This document shows, piece after piece, positions 1-11,883 of a stretch of 64,000 nucleotides of DNA. The notes under the pieces were generated by a model. It made no database searches. It had not been told where the DNA came from and saw nothing but the letters and a program-made list of their open reading frames with translations. Origin of the DNA: Porites lobata (Eukaryota; Cnidaria; Anthozoa; Scleractinia; Poritidae); NCBI GenBank assembly GCA_942486035.1, contig CALNXK010000021.1, positions 3,037,501 through 3,101,500 on the forward strand, in the 5' to 3' direction. Within the stretch, counting starts at the first letter, position 1. Every line of letters starts with the position of its first letter. Both the position numbers and the translations under genes were made by a program.

Positions 1-680
1 GCTTTACGTATTTTTCTTTCGGTTATCATGAAATCTAAAGGACGAGAGTGCAGTGTTGACCGTGGCATTCATTTTGTCGTAGCTCATTACAAATGTTTTG
101 CTGCGTTGGGTTAGGAGGTTTATTTGAATGAAAGATTGTGGAAATATTGTAGCCAATTTTCTTCCGAGATTGATGGAAGATCCTCTCCTTTTCTAGTGTC
201 GTCCATCAATTTGAGGCATTACCAGAAAGTTTTCGTGTCTGAATTGTCTGCAGTTTTTTCTAGCTCAGAAATCTTGGCATTGTAATGATCATTCTTTTTA
301 GAATTAAGTAATTTCTTGTATTGGGCCAGGGTAGCATGGTATAGAGTAGCATGGTATTGCTCACGTATGATAGTATTCAAAGGGTCTTGATGTTTCTTGT
401 TTGCTAGTTTTCGTAATTCATGCCTTTTCAAACGACATTCTTTATCGAACCATTTTTTGTTTGATAATGATTTGATACGCTAACGCGTTTTACCTACTCT
501 TATCTTTAAACAACACTTGGCCGTTGTGATTAAAATGTTTGACCTATGAAGAATATATATCAATTTAAGAAAACAGGGCTGACAAAAATTGCATGACTTT
601 TACTTTACTGCTTGCCCCCACTAAAAATACGCATGCGGACATTAAGCTGAAATGTCTGAAATGTGCAATTTGTCTTCGGG
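1..680. other. Non-coding flank, nothing recognised
   Basis: AT-rich sequence with only short, low-complexity open frames (the longest about 70 codons, minus strand 219-431, with a short internal sequence duplication). I see no domain, RNA gene or clear repeat boundary here. Confidence 0.5.
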
Positions 681-1064
681 TGTCTCGAAAACTAAGACCT
701 AAGATCCCCGCCAAATCTCGAAAACGAAGACCTTAACCGAAATTTTCAACTAATTTTACAACGGTTAAAACTCAGCTGAAGGAAACGTTTTGTAGGAATG
801 CCCGCTTTGAACTACAAAACGAAGACGAAGTTAAAGTCACACGAACATGACGTGTCGCGACTCACATAACAAAGGCCCGTGAGAACTGTTTATTGGATGT
901 TTCTAAACAGTGTCATTCCAAGTGTCACGGTTCTAAATTGCCACAGACAAGAGATAACCAGAAATGTCATTCGCGGGATCATAAAAACGAGTCGATAAAA
1001 GAAGTTCTACTGTTCTTGCTTTGTAAATTCAAAGATGTTTCCAATAAATATATCCATAAATCTA
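681..1064 (+). repeat. Left arm of the outermost inverted repeat
   Basis: Read forward, this segment matches the reverse complement of 11447-11850. Both start with TCTCGAAAACTAAGACC, pass through AACGGTTAAAAC and GAACTACAAAACGAAGACGA, and share GACGTGTCGCGACTCACAT and TTCAAAGATG further in. The left arm carries an extra stretch of about 45 bp near 880-930 and stops abruptly at the TA where the R900 MITE begins. It therefore looks like one terminal arm of an older element later broken by R900. I cannot name the family, and no target-site duplication is evident. Confidence 0.6.
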
Positions 1065-1966
1065 CCTAGAGTTTTGAAAACCGGGCTGAATGAAATCTTA
1101 AGTGAAGTCCAGCACATTGCAGGCAATCTTTCAAAACTTAATTTGCTTAAAGCCTTGATATTTTTAGTGTAAAAATAACAATCTCCCTCTTCAGGACTAA
1201 GTAACCTCAGCTTTTAACCATGGGCTCCAAATAACCTCCTGGTATAGATAGAAATCAGTTGAAATTCCAGAGAATATGCACGAGGGGAGCAGCAGCCCGG
1301 CCCGTAGGGCCAGCTAATTTTTTTGAGGGGGGCTTCCGTCGAACTTAGTGTCCTGTTGTTGCACAGACACAAGGCTATCATCTGTGGTATGCATTTGGGG
1401 TAGCCTGGTTAAATTCCAGAGGGGTGGGGTTGTTGTAAAGACTATGGTTTGTGCTAGAGTTCGGATTGAGCGGGGGGGGGAGGTGGCTGGGTGTCATGGT
1501 GTTGCACCGACACAAAGCTATCTTCCGGTTTGCATTTGGGATAGCCTACTTAAATTCCAGGGGGGTTGGGTTGTTCTTGATGTTGTTTTTGATGTGTTTT
1601 TGCACTGTTATGCAGTTTGTTTGTACTGTTTGCATGCAAGCAATTACCCACTCTGTTGATAATGTTCCTAGTCAGCATGCCGTTAAACTGGTGGTTGTAG
1701 GACTTGGTTTTGTTGAGCACTGTTGCCTTAGATTGTTTTTGGGAGACCAGCTGCAATGAAAAATGGGGTGAACTGGGGAAATGGCTTTGCAATCGGTGAC
1801 AGTAGCACTGAAAATTGCCCCTTAAAATGCCTTATTTTCCAGGTTAATGAGGAAAACTTCGCTTTTGTTACCTTCAAGACAGACGATTCTATCAAATGGA
1901 AGCTCATGTATTCAATAATTTTTTTTTGCGGTGAGATTTTACTTTTCAAGTAACAAGGGCCATTAA
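1065..1966 (+). mobile_element. R900 MITE, copy 1, left part
   Basis: About 900 bp nearly collinear with 42977-43742. It begins after a TA with CCTAGAGTTTTGAAAACCGGG, which is the inverse complement of the element's far end (10981-10995), so R900 has TIRs of about 28 bp and a TA target, as expected of Tc1/mariner-type MITEs. The copy breaks exactly at GGCCATTAA (TTAA at 1963-1966), where the 9-kb element is inserted, and it resumes at 10937. The short open frames inside are not conserved as protein between copies. I regard it as non-coding. Confidence 0.75.
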
Positions 1967-2900
1967 GAGCGGGTGTCAGTAAATATCGACCAGAGGTCTA
2001 CAAAAGTGAAAAATCGAAAATTCTCAAAAAAATTCGCAAAGTAGCACTAGGTAAGCTATTAACATAAATGTAATTTTTACTTCGATCCGATAATTATGTT
2101 CCACCTACGGGGGGGTTATTGGTTTCGCGGCTCTCGGACCGGGTTTTCCATGTGTCGCAAAAAAATCGTTTTAAAATTCAAATCCATTGTAATGCGGACA
2201 ACAAATAACTTATTCAGAAGAATACTTAATTGCACACATTCTAAGTGGTGATTTACTCAGTTTGAACGAAAGTGTAGTATTTTAGAGATTTTTCATTATT
2301 TTCAATATTTTGAACGTTTTTGTTCAATGAAAAAATGGCAAATTTCAAAGCCCAAAATCGTCGACTGGTACCTCGATTTCAGTAACGAGTCTTATACCAC
2401 ATTAAAGAGCGTTATCTCTTCTTTCAAAATCTGTTTTCAAAACTACGGGCAACTTAAAAGAAAATATTTGAGGCCAAAAAATACTAGTAGTACTTTTCTT
2501 AAATTTGAGCTTTCCAGACTCAGCGGGTCGATGCTAAAAGCTCAGAAAAATGCAATAAGAAATCAGTTTGAGCAACAGTGATTTAACGTTATCAGCTATC
2601 AGAAACCAACACGTGTTTATCGAGCGATCTGATAAAATTTGAAGCCGTTTTCAAACAAGAAAAGCAGAGTTTAGCCATCTTCTGCTACCAAACGCACGAG
2701 TGACGTAAGGTTGTAAAAAGGGCAAAGCACAATAATAAACTTCAAAAAGTACAACGTTTCTGCGTCCAGGAATTAGACTTTAGCGGACAGGACAATGCCT
2801 ACAAGTGTATGTTTCATACCTTAGCATAGGTTTCCTAGATACTGGAAATAAAAAACATCAAGGACAGCCTCGGCAAGAGCATCTTCGGCTGCTCTCAAAC
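1967..2900 (+). repeat. Left long TIR of the 9-kb TTAA element
   Basis: It matches the reverse complement of about 10000-10932. Identity is high at the tip and weaker past 2650, with anchors such as GCAAAGTAGCACTAGGTAAG and AGATTGCGTTAC. Both arms keep the same 83-84-codon open frame (2327-2581 plus; 10311-10562 minus) beginning MKKWQISKPKIVDWYLDF. Amino-acid differences are frequent, so I do not take this as proof of selection. Confidence 0.8.
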
Positions 2901-2997
2901 GACGGAGATTGCGTTACTTTTCGGTAGGTACGTGGTGTAAGCATCATATAGTGGTTCCCCGTTAGCTAATATATGGAATACATTGCTCTCAATAGCT

Positions 2998-4217
2998 TTA
3001 CATAGCCCTACATAGCCCAACATAGCCGTACACAGCCCTACACAGCCCTACACAGCCCTACATAGCCCTACATAGCCCTACATAGCCATACACAGCCATA
3101 CACAGCCATACACAGACCTACATAGCCATACATAGCCATACACAGCCATACATAGCCCTACATAGCCATACACAGCCCTACACAGCCATACACAGCCATA
3201 CATAGCCCTACATAACCATACATAGCCCTACATAGCCATACATAGCCATACATAGCCATACATAGCCCTACATAGCCCTACACAGCCCTACACAGCCCTA
3301 CACAGCCCTACACAACCCTACACAGCCCTACATAGCCATACATAGCCCTACATAGCCCTACATAGCCATACACAGCCATACACAGCCATACACAGCCCTA
3401 CATAGCCATACATAGCCCTACACAGCCCTACACAGCCCTACATAGCCCTACATAGCCCTACACAGCCCTACATAACCCTACATAGCCCTACACAGCCCTA
3501 CATAGCCATACACAGCCATACACAGCCATACGTAGCCCTACATAGCCCTACACAGCCCTACACAGCCCTACATAACCATACATAGCCCTACATAGCCCTA
3601 CATAGCCATACATAGCCCTACATAGCCATACAAAGCCATACACAGCCATACATAGCCCTACATAGCCATACATAGCCCTACATAGCCCTACATAGCCATA
3701 CATAGCCCTACATAGCCATACATAGCCATACACAGCCATACACAGCCATACATAGCCCTACATAGCCCTACATAGCCAAACATAGCCCTACATAGCCATA
3801 CGTAACCCTACATAGCCATACATAGCCATACACAGCCATACATAGCCCTACATAGCCATGCATAGCCCTACATAGCCCTAAATAGCCATACATAGCCATA
3901 CATAGCCCTACATAGCCATACACAGCCATACACAGCCCTACATAGCCCTACATAGCCATACATAGCCATACAGAGCCATACACAGCCATACATAGCCCTA
4001 CACAGCCCAACACAGCCCTACATAGCCCCACATAACCATACTCTGCCCTACATAGCCCTACACAGCCATACATAGCCATACATAGCCCTACATAGCCATA
4101 CTTAGCCCTACATAGCCATACACAGCCATACACTGCCCTACATAACCCTTCATAGCCATACATAGCGATACATATAGCCATACACAGCCATACACAGCCA
4201 TACATAGCCCTACATAT
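2998..4217. repeat. 10-bp satellite array (TACATAGCCC type)
   Basis: About 1.2 kb of uninterrupted tandem 10-mers, roughly 120 units, consensus TACATAGCCC. Two positions vary freely and apparently independently: ACATAG versus ACACAG, and GCCC versus GCCA. Rare variants (CGTAG, AATAG, CTTAG) and one phase slip near 4165-4175 also occur. Because 10 is not a multiple of 3, every frame reads as a decapeptide-like repeat, so the apparent Tyr/Cys-rich ORFs (3548-3739, 3948-4232 minus) are artefacts of periodicity. It lies inside the 9-kb element just inward of its left TIR. Confidence 0.95.
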
Positions 4218-5519
4218 ATATATATCGAACACAGGTAGCTGGAGACAGATGACCGCGGAAATTTGCGGGTTTTTACTCCCGCTCGAATTATAGATGGGAG
4301 TAATAAGACCACCACATTAGGTCTCAGGCATGGTACAGGCATCAAAATGTAAAGACTAGCTTTTACCATTTCACTTCTAATTTATCCGAAAATGGGCTGG
4401 GTTAAGAGATTCATTAGAATGAAGAGTTTGGAAATATTTCAGCCACTTTTTCTCTGAGATTGATAGGACATCCTCTCTCGTACGTAACCCTATACATACC
4501 CTGACAGATTTCAGGTATTAAGAAATTCAGTACATACTGGGAGATTTTAATTTTAATTTTCTTTCAAATCCCTTAGAGGTTCACACTACCCATCTATTGG
4601 ACTTCATGGTGGAATATTAATTGGCACAATTCATCAAAGAACCTGCAGAGTTAATGCCAAATCGTATACTCGTATTGATGTATTTATTACATGTACACCC
4701 CGGGGGTGACACTCTCATAAAATTGAAGGGGATGCTCATCGTTTCCCTTAGTGCTGTAAATTGCCGATTTTGGTGTCACCTAAAGTTATTTTCGACACTA
4801 TATTTGATCATGGCTGTGCATAAATAAATTCCGTGACACTGACCTATAGATGTCTGTTTTAGTAGGAGAATCCACACCCTCGCTGGTCTCCTTAGGGGTT
4901 GGTAATTTAACTTTCCCACACCCCACATAGTGATACACATCATCAGATCTTGATCGCTAAAACGCAGCATAATTGTGGACACCACTGGATGTGACTAAAT
5001 AAAGCAACTAGTGATTCCACACCTCGCTGTGAAGTTGACCCTTCGTTGTTCATTCTATTCTTCACCTTTCCATGAAGGGACAAGTCCGCAAAGTCCGCTA
5101 TAAAGTGCGCCTTTGAATTAGTTAAATCAGTCACTAGGTTTGAACGTGATTTCTTGTAAACTAACCAAGATGTAGCTTCTCGAAGGAACGAAATTTTAAG
5201 AAATCTTATGGCGAAATTTTCAACTTTATTTGGGGGGCAAACTTACCAGCCACCATACAAACATGACATATCACTTTAAAATTTGGCAGTCTTACTAACT
5301 TTGAGGCTTCTTTCTAGTAGTATTGACAGATTTTATCGTTACTGGTCCATGTCAAAAGTGGAAAAACCGTTGAAAGGGCTATCCACACACGTTCCACCCG
5401 GGATGCGAACTTTGAAAAATTTAAAAAACATTCTCTGCGTGGTACAACCGGAATAGAAAAAGTGGATGGAGGGAGTTGTATCCGGCCGTTTTCGCTATAA
5501 TATAAATGGGCCCATGTCT

Positions 5520-5614
5520 GTAGCCTCCACTGTAGACGATCTTAGGTGTTTCGTCACGCGTTCCTCGGGCAGGAACGCATGACGAACCCCTAAAAACGTT
5601 TTCGGGGAGGCTAC
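5520..5614. mobile_element. Short palindromic MITE
   Basis: It is bounded by GTAGCCTCC and GGAGGCTAC. The core folds on itself: CGTCACGCGTTCCT and AGGAACGCATGACG face each other across a five-base loop. A related core (CGTCACGCGTTCC) recurs at 57680-57700 next to a GGAGGCTA. Confidence 0.6.
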
Positions 5615-7289
5615 TATATCTGAGGCTGAGGGGGTTATTTTTACTAACTCGGAATTTAGAGGCGTGTGCCGCCAGGGGTTCTTTGTGTAACGTTTGGGTT
5701 ACGATTACTCGTAACTCGTTGAAATGGAAAACGGGTTGTAGATAGTTATTTATAAAATTCGCATTTGACAGACGAACCGCATACTTTACTATTTGGGGTG
5801 GCAGAAAAACAAATCCAGACTTGCTTTATTTAACGAGTGTTTTCGGCTAACTTCCTTCCCTAGGATATAATTTGGGCGGCATGGTTTCTCACACGATTAT
5901 TCTTGAGTTCAGATGGTAGGAAGGGGAACAGAGCGGGAAAAAACGGCGAGAATGAACGCCCAAAAGTGGCTTCATTAACCAACTCGGCTTTAAAAAGTTG
6001 CTTTATTATTGGTTTATTCAACAATCTAACTACTAAGTTGTAAAATAATCCTTAAAAAAATCCGTTTGCGTATTGATCGATCCTGAGTGACAAAATATTG
6101 CCACAATCGTGCTACAGTTTCACAACTCAACGTTTCTTCTTTGAAACGTCCGCTAAAACGTCAGAAACATCCTCAGGAAAATTAAGGCATGGGCCCCAAA
6201 ATGATTCAGTCAAAAAAAGATGGGGGTGGTCTGTCTCTGACACTTAAACACTAGAAAGATGAGACTTTTCCAGATACATGTGTGGTTTCTGTCAATTTGG
6301 TGTTTTCCAATCATACAAATGTTGTCATGTGACTCCATACTGTCAGAAACCAATAAAAAATCTTTCAACAAAAATGGCAACACTTGTTGTTGTGAGTTAC
6401 AACACCGAACTGGTTTAGGATAATGTGTAATTCAAGCACCTACAAAACTGTGCTTGGCCTTTTTTGAATTTTTTACTGTTCTAGAAAATAAATGGTTTTT
6501 TCAACTAGACCCATTCCCCCAAGACCTTTTTATCAGATCTTAACGCCTTCGCTTTTAAATATCTAAAAAAGGCCAAGCACAGAAGTGCTAATATATTAAA
6601 CGGCCTTAACATTATGCAACCGGTAAAAAAGTTGAGGACACACGAAAAAGCGTTGCCTTTTCAAGAGCAATCTTTTTCAGCCAATGGAGGTCACGTTTCC
6701 TAATTAGCACATTAAGCCGAAAAAAAAAACACTTTCAAATGGTATGAGGCATCACTCAAATGACAATTATAAAGGTGAACCTTTCTTAACAGCTTTCTTT
6801 AAGGTCGCCCGAACCTTTTTATATGTGCGTTCGTTATGTTTTGAATCGCGTTTCTCGGCAGGAATGGATTAACCGATTTCTATGATTTTGGCATCCTTAA
6901 TAAAGAATGGTCGAACTTTAAGAAAAGGTTATTTATTTTCTTGAAGGTATAAAAACGTTTGAGATATCGGCATATGGTTAAAACCCCATTTTTACAAAAA
7001 AATGTCAATTATTTCGAAACCCGAAGACAGACAGATAACCAAAGCGCATATAAATAGGTTCGGGCCACCTTAACAAGTTCAACATGTTGTGGACCACATA
7101 GGTTTTTACTTTGATTGAACTATATCTTTTCAGTAGCTTTAATGAAATAGATGAGACGGCACTGGATCAACGTTTTCTTCTTTGTCTCTTTCCCGTGGAA
7201 TAAAATATGTGAAATTAGTGAAGTGGCTACTTGAACATTAACAAAAGTAGGTCCTTGTGGCATCAATGTATTGTTTAACAGCAAGGAGC

Positions 7290-7515
7290 CTAAAAGAAAA
7301 GTTATAGGGGGGGGGGGGAAGATGGGAATTTTCGAGCCGCAAGAATTTTTTTTCGTTATCAAATTCCTTGTATGAATTTTTTTAGGCCATAGCATGAATA
7401 TTTTTTAGGGTTAATTGGCGTGCAAGAATTTTTTTTCATATAATTTTCCCTTGCGCGAATTTTTTTTGGTACTTCGCCCGCCCCCCCATAAGTTTTCTAA
7501 TGGTCCGTCCCTAAT
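7290..7515. mobile_element. Probable MITE with G-rich ends and AATTTTTTT internal repeats
   Basis: The ends are inverted relative to one another (AAAAGTTATAGGGGGGG at the left; the complement of AAAACTTATGGGGGGG at the right). The interior holds about five variant copies of a motif like GTGCAAGAATTTTTTT. No coding potential. Confidence 0.45.
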
Positions 7516-9999
7516 TCACATTCTTCCTTGCAGACATTAACCAATCAGAAGTCGAGGACAGTTTCCAAAAATTACATGCAACAATTAACAGATTAAAATA
7601 ATAAAAATAATAGTCGACGATTAATTCTTTTCAACAAATAAAAGTGCTGGTCAAACAAAAGCTGACGTTACCTGTTTGAACTCAAGGATGCTGAGCATAT
7701 GCCAGAGACGAGACTTGGCGACTACCTATTGATTCTATTTCATAGCTTTTGTGGATGCTTGCTCTCTTTTATTTCCACTACTTTTGATAGAGCCATTCGA
7801 AAAAAAAAAATGACGTCCGAGAAGAAAGTGCATATGGTTGCAGTTACTTATAAATACGGTTTTAATTTAGGCAATGGAAGGAGTGTGTTCTGTAAAGTCT
7901 TTTTGCTTAAAGCTTAAAAAAGCAATTTAAAAATAAAGAACAGAAGATAGAGTAAGCGAGGAAAATGAAGACATTTGAACGAAGGTACAGTTACCCCACC
8001 CAATTACAAATTACCTTTTCTCTTTCCCTTTTGTTTCTTCTTTTCCTGGTTGTTAGAATCTTCTACTGTTGAAAGTAAGGCACGACGTTAACGTAAGTTG
8101 GTATTTATGGCCTCATGGTCATTAGCCTTAAAAACGTTTAACTACTTCGGCATGCGTTATACAGGAATTTCGTAGGACAGCACATTTTATGACATAACAA
8201 TACAGTAACCACAATGACGCCAATTAATTGATTCACTATATTATATGTCAAAGAAGGTTTAAAATGTCAGCGTGTAATCTCGAAAAATGTAAGTGATCAA
8301 AACCCATAGCGAACCCAACCCAAACCGACAGGAGGTTAATCACAAAAGTCTGGTGTGACTGTACCTAACAAATGAAATGAAACCCTGCAAATTAGGGCTG
8401 TTAACATAACCCGGGTCGATCAAACAGCGAAAAAATACGATAGTGAGGATCCATAGTTGGCTTTACCTTGAGTTGCAGCTCGTAGTAACAATTCGTCATC
8501 CAACTCCTAGAGACAGATATATGCATTAATTTAAATTACAATGTACACCACTACACCGCAAATGCTAGGTAAATAATTATTAACATTCTTGCTAGCAAGA
8601 AACATGAGTGTCTTAAGTGTATATATTAATACTGAAACTAGTTGCAGAATTAAAATGTAGACAATCTAAGGCCCGGTTCAGACGCCGATCTTTTCACGAG
8701 GCGAACCTAAATCAATGGCGGAAAATTTGATGGTCAATTTCATAAAAAAAAGGCCCAAAAAGGGTAAAAAGCAAAGAGGATACACCACCGAACGTTTTAT
8801 GCCTCGAAATGATGTTATAATGCTAGTTTTTTAGATTAAAAGAATTAATCTAAGTCCAAAAAAAAAAAATAATCCTTGTCGTTTTTTTTTCTTGCTTTTT
8901 TAGAAAATGCCAAAAAACTGGGTCTTTTGGACGACACTAAACGAAGAAAAAATTAATATAGGAATTAAGCTCCCTTAAAGTATAAAAGTATAAGTTTACA
9001 AGGACAGGATCGAACGTATACTGAGTAACTAAATGATAAAAATTTGATCAAAATTAAATGGAAGGCTAAGAGCCTAAGCGCTGTCTGATAACGAAACGGT
9101 AAACAAGAAGTGCTGCCTCTCATTTAAAAGAGACGTGAAATACTGGGTGGACCACATCCTGAACTCCCGCGAAAACCGCAAAAGAGGAACGTTCAGGGCT
9201 AAGGAGACTAAACAGGGGCGTAGCTACTTGTACGCACGGTTTGCACGTGCGTACCCGAAAACGTTGAGGAAAAAAAATAGAATGAAATAAACATAACTAA
9301 AAAAAATCGGTTTCCAGAGAAGCGACGACATTAATTGGAGAACCGAATCTTGGATGATTTATTTATATAGCAAGCTTGATGATGTAAAGCGTGAACACGT
9401 TGTTTTCTCCACGACCTGTCTTCGGAGTAGACGAAGTAAGGCACAATTACGTCAATGTGTGGTGCTTTTGTCGGTCAAAAATAATTTGACAAAAAGGGGT
9501 AAAAAGAGTCATTTGTTAGCTAAAGTCGTAGGTACTACAAGCTTGATTTTTAATTGCTGAATTAATGATAAACGGTTGACGTCAATGAATATAACAAGCC
9601 GACAGAATTAAAGAATTTTAGAGGTTGTGTCATTTTATAAACAGCAAAAATGCTTTTGCTTACAACCGTTCACCCCACCTTTAACAAAGGCATCTTAAAA
9701 AAATGTTGAGATTTGGGGTGGGGGGGTGAGGGGGGGAAGAAGAGGTAGAAATAGTTGGGCGTACCTGCTAAAGCCTGAAACTGAACAACAGGAGTCTTGA
9801 CGAAACGTCCTCAGTTATCACCTGTCCGGGGTCGTACTTTCAAGGAAACGCTGATCGAGAATCACTCATGACGGAATGAAAACTCCTCGTAGCTTCCAGC
9901 GAAAAAAGGAGTGATAACGGTGGTAAGCGGTCGTTCTGTGAAATGTAACGCAATCTTTGCCGTTTACGACCTTTCGGCGCTTGGATTTGAAACGTTGTT

Positions 10000-10932
10000 G
10001 TTTGGTATGTTCTCCCGTGTGGATACTTGACATTTCCAATATATGGCAACACCATGCTAAGGTACGAACAACAGACATTCACAACATTGTTTTGTACGCT
10101 AAAATCTGATTTCATGGACGTAAAACGTTTTGAATTTTAAGACTTTTTAATATTAGTGCTTTGCCCTCCCTTTGACAACTTCACGTGACTGGTGCACTTG
10201 GCAGGAGTTGACAGCTTAAATCTGCCTTTCTTGATAGCAAACGGCATTAATTTATATCAGATCGCTGTATAAAAACGTCTTGGTTTCTGAAAGCTGATAA
10301 CATGAAACCACTATTGTTCAAACTGATTTCTTACTGTATTTTTCCAAGTTTTTAGTATCGGCCCGCCGCGTCTGGAAAGCTCAAATTTCAGAAAAGTACT
10401 ACTTATATTTTTTGGCCTCAAACATTTTCTTTTAAGTTGCCCGTAGTTTTGAAAACAGATTTTGAAAGAAGAGATAACGCTCTTTAACGTGGTATAAGAC
10501 TCGTTACTGAAATCGAGGTACCAGTCGACGATTTTGGGCTTTGAAATTTGCCATTTTTTCATTAAACGAAAACGTTCAAAATATTGAAAATAATGAAAAA
10601 TCTCTAAAATATTACGCTTTCGTTCAAACTGAGTAAATCACCACTTAGAATGTGTGCAATTAAGTATTCTTCTGAATAAGTTATTTGTTGTCCACATTAC
10701 AATGGATTTGAATTTTAAAACGATTTTTTTGCGACACATGGTGTCGGGCCTGGAAAACCCGGTCCTAGAGCCGCGAAACCAATAACCCCCCCGTACGTGG
10801 AAAATATGCGGATCGAAGTAAAAATTACATTTATGTTAATAGCTTACCTAGTGCTACTTTGCGATATTTTTTTGAGAATTTTCGATTTTTCACTTTTGCA
10901 GACCTCTGGTCGATATTTACTGACATCCGCTC
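10000..10932 (-). repeat. Right long TIR of the 9-kb TTAA element
   Basis: Reverse-complement partner of 1967-2900. On the minus strand it starts GAGCGGATGTCAGTAAATAT and carries the 83-codon frame at 10311-10562. The innermost part also contains open frames (9840-10115, 9866-10078 minus) that correspond only loosely to the left arm. I treat these as chance frames. Confidence 0.8.
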
Positions 10933-10936
10933 TTAA

Positions 10937-10995
10937 ATTACCAATCATTGCGAGAGACTGACATGTTTTGGTAGCCAGGGTTTCAAAAAGCCAGG
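10937..10995 (+). mobile_element. R900 MITE, copy 1, right part
   Basis: It continues the R900 sequence interrupted at 1966. ATTACCA...GCGAGAGACTGACATGTTTT matches 43743-43775, and the copy ends CCAGG followed by TA, the inverse of the left end. Together with 1065-1966 it makes one full-length copy. Confidence 0.75.
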
Positions 10996-11274
10996 TATAA
11001 ATACATAAATGAATAAATAATTAAGTGAAAAAAAAGGAGCACCAGATGGAGGTCTAGCATGTCACGTGAACGGTGGCAACATGTTGAATTGGTGCTAAGC
11101 CTGGGCCCCCCGAGATGCTAAACGATTTTTTTTGTAACAACAAACCAATTCTTGTAAGAATTTTGAATCGACAGTACAGGCTACGATATTACATTCTTGT
11201 GTGCATATTGAACTATTCATATAAATAAAGGTACAAAATAGACTGAGTTCCATTGAGAAATCACTTAGCTAGAC

Positions 11275-11676
11275 TTATTGCTCCTTGGCCCCGGGTGATC
11301 TCCTGTCTGTAACACAAAGGTCGACTTGTATGACCCTCCTACGTAAGCAAAGGTATGCAAAGGTCATCGGCAGGATAATCTCCCACCAGAATAAAATTTT
11401 GACCGGGAAATTACATATCACTTGCGTATGTACCTCCTGGTAATCATCATGGATATATTTATTGAAGACATCTTTGAACGTACAAGGCAAGAACGGCAGA
11501 ACCTGTTTTATCGGCTCGTTTTCAAATATCCATCGCATGACATTTTCGGTTACCTCTTGTCTCGGGTCATTTCTGTCAATGTTTTGTAATGTGAGTCGCG
11601 ACACGTCATGTTCGCGTAACTTTAATTTCGTCTTCGTTTTGTAGTTCAAAGCAGGCATTCTTACAAAACGTTTCAT
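11275..11676 (-). CDS. Hypothetical 133-codon ORF in the outer right arm
   Basis: Starting near MKRFVRMPALNYKTKTKLKL, the frame stays open for 133 codons. About its first 75 codons lie in the inverted arm shared with 785-1058, where the matching frame is broken by indels. The middle (VTENVMRWIFENEP...VLPFLPCTFKDVFNKYIHDD) looks protein-like in composition, but I recognise no domain. It may be a remnant of a gene carried by the outer element, or a chance frame. Confidence 0.25.
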   Translation of the reverse strand: MKRFVRMPALNYKTKTKLKLREHDVSRLTLQNIDRNDPRQEVTENVMRWIFENEPIKQVLPFLPCTFKDVFNKYIHDDYQEVHTQVICNFPVKILFWWEIILPMTFAYLCLRRRVIQVDLCVTDRRSPGAKEQ

Positions 11677-11850
11677 TCCGTTGTGTTTTAACCGTTGATA
11701 AATTGGCTGAAATTTTCGGTTTAGGTCTTCGTTTTTGAGATTTGGAGGGGTCTTAGGTCTTAGGTTTGGAGATTTGGGGGTATTAGGTCTTAGGTTTGGA
11801 GATTTGGAGGGGTCTTAGGTTTAAGGCGTTAGGTCTTAGTTTTCGAGACT
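11447..11850 (-). repeat. Right arm of the outermost inverted repeat
   Basis: Reverse complement of 681-1058. It differs from the left arm by carrying about three tandem copies of a unit of roughly 35-40 bp (GGTCTTAGGTTTGGAGATTT, 11745-11830), where the left arm has about one. Confidence 0.6.
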
Positions 11851-11883
11851 ACGGGGCTTACTGAGGCTAGGCTCTTGGGGCTT

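Larger units (their letters stand above)
4230..9999. other. Interior of the 9-kb element, no recognisable gene
   Basis: The only open frames are short (up to about 90 codons), without domains, and unsupported by codon patterns. I looked for a piggyBac-type or Kolobok-type transposase on both strands and saw none. The stretch carries smaller MITE-like pieces (5520-5614, 7290-7515) and a fragment near 9217-9262 with the palindrome-like GTACGCACGGTTTGCACGTG. Confidence 0.5.
1967..10932. mobile_element. 9.0-kb TTAA-flanked element with long terminal inverted repeats
   Basis: It is flanked by TTAA on both sides (1963-1966 and 10933-10936). The flanking DNA is the two halves of one R900 copy, and the uninterrupted R900 copy at 42977-43801 shows a single TTAA at 43739-43742, which serves as the empty site. 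Termini read GAGCGG(G/A)TGTCAGTAAATATCG. The arms (about 0.9 kb) are highly similar at the ends and diverge inward. TTAA duplication is typical of the piggyBac and Kolobok superfamilies. I find no transposase in the interior, so this copy is probably non-autonomous. Confidence 0.8.

Noticed and set aside
2327..2581. 84-codon ORF conserved in both TIRs of the 9-kb element as a real protein
   Set aside because: Arms are paralogous DNA, so shared frames are expected. Replacements are frequent and no domain is seen.
2990..4220. CRISPR-like array
   Set aside because: Pure short tandem satellite without spacers, in a eukaryotic context.
3548..4369. Open frames encoding Tyr/Cys/Leu-rich repeats (MYGYVGLCRA-type) on the minus strand
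   Set aside because: They are forced by the 10-bp satellite. A period not divisible by 3 gives a 10-residue repeat in each frame, and chance absence of stops keeps them open.
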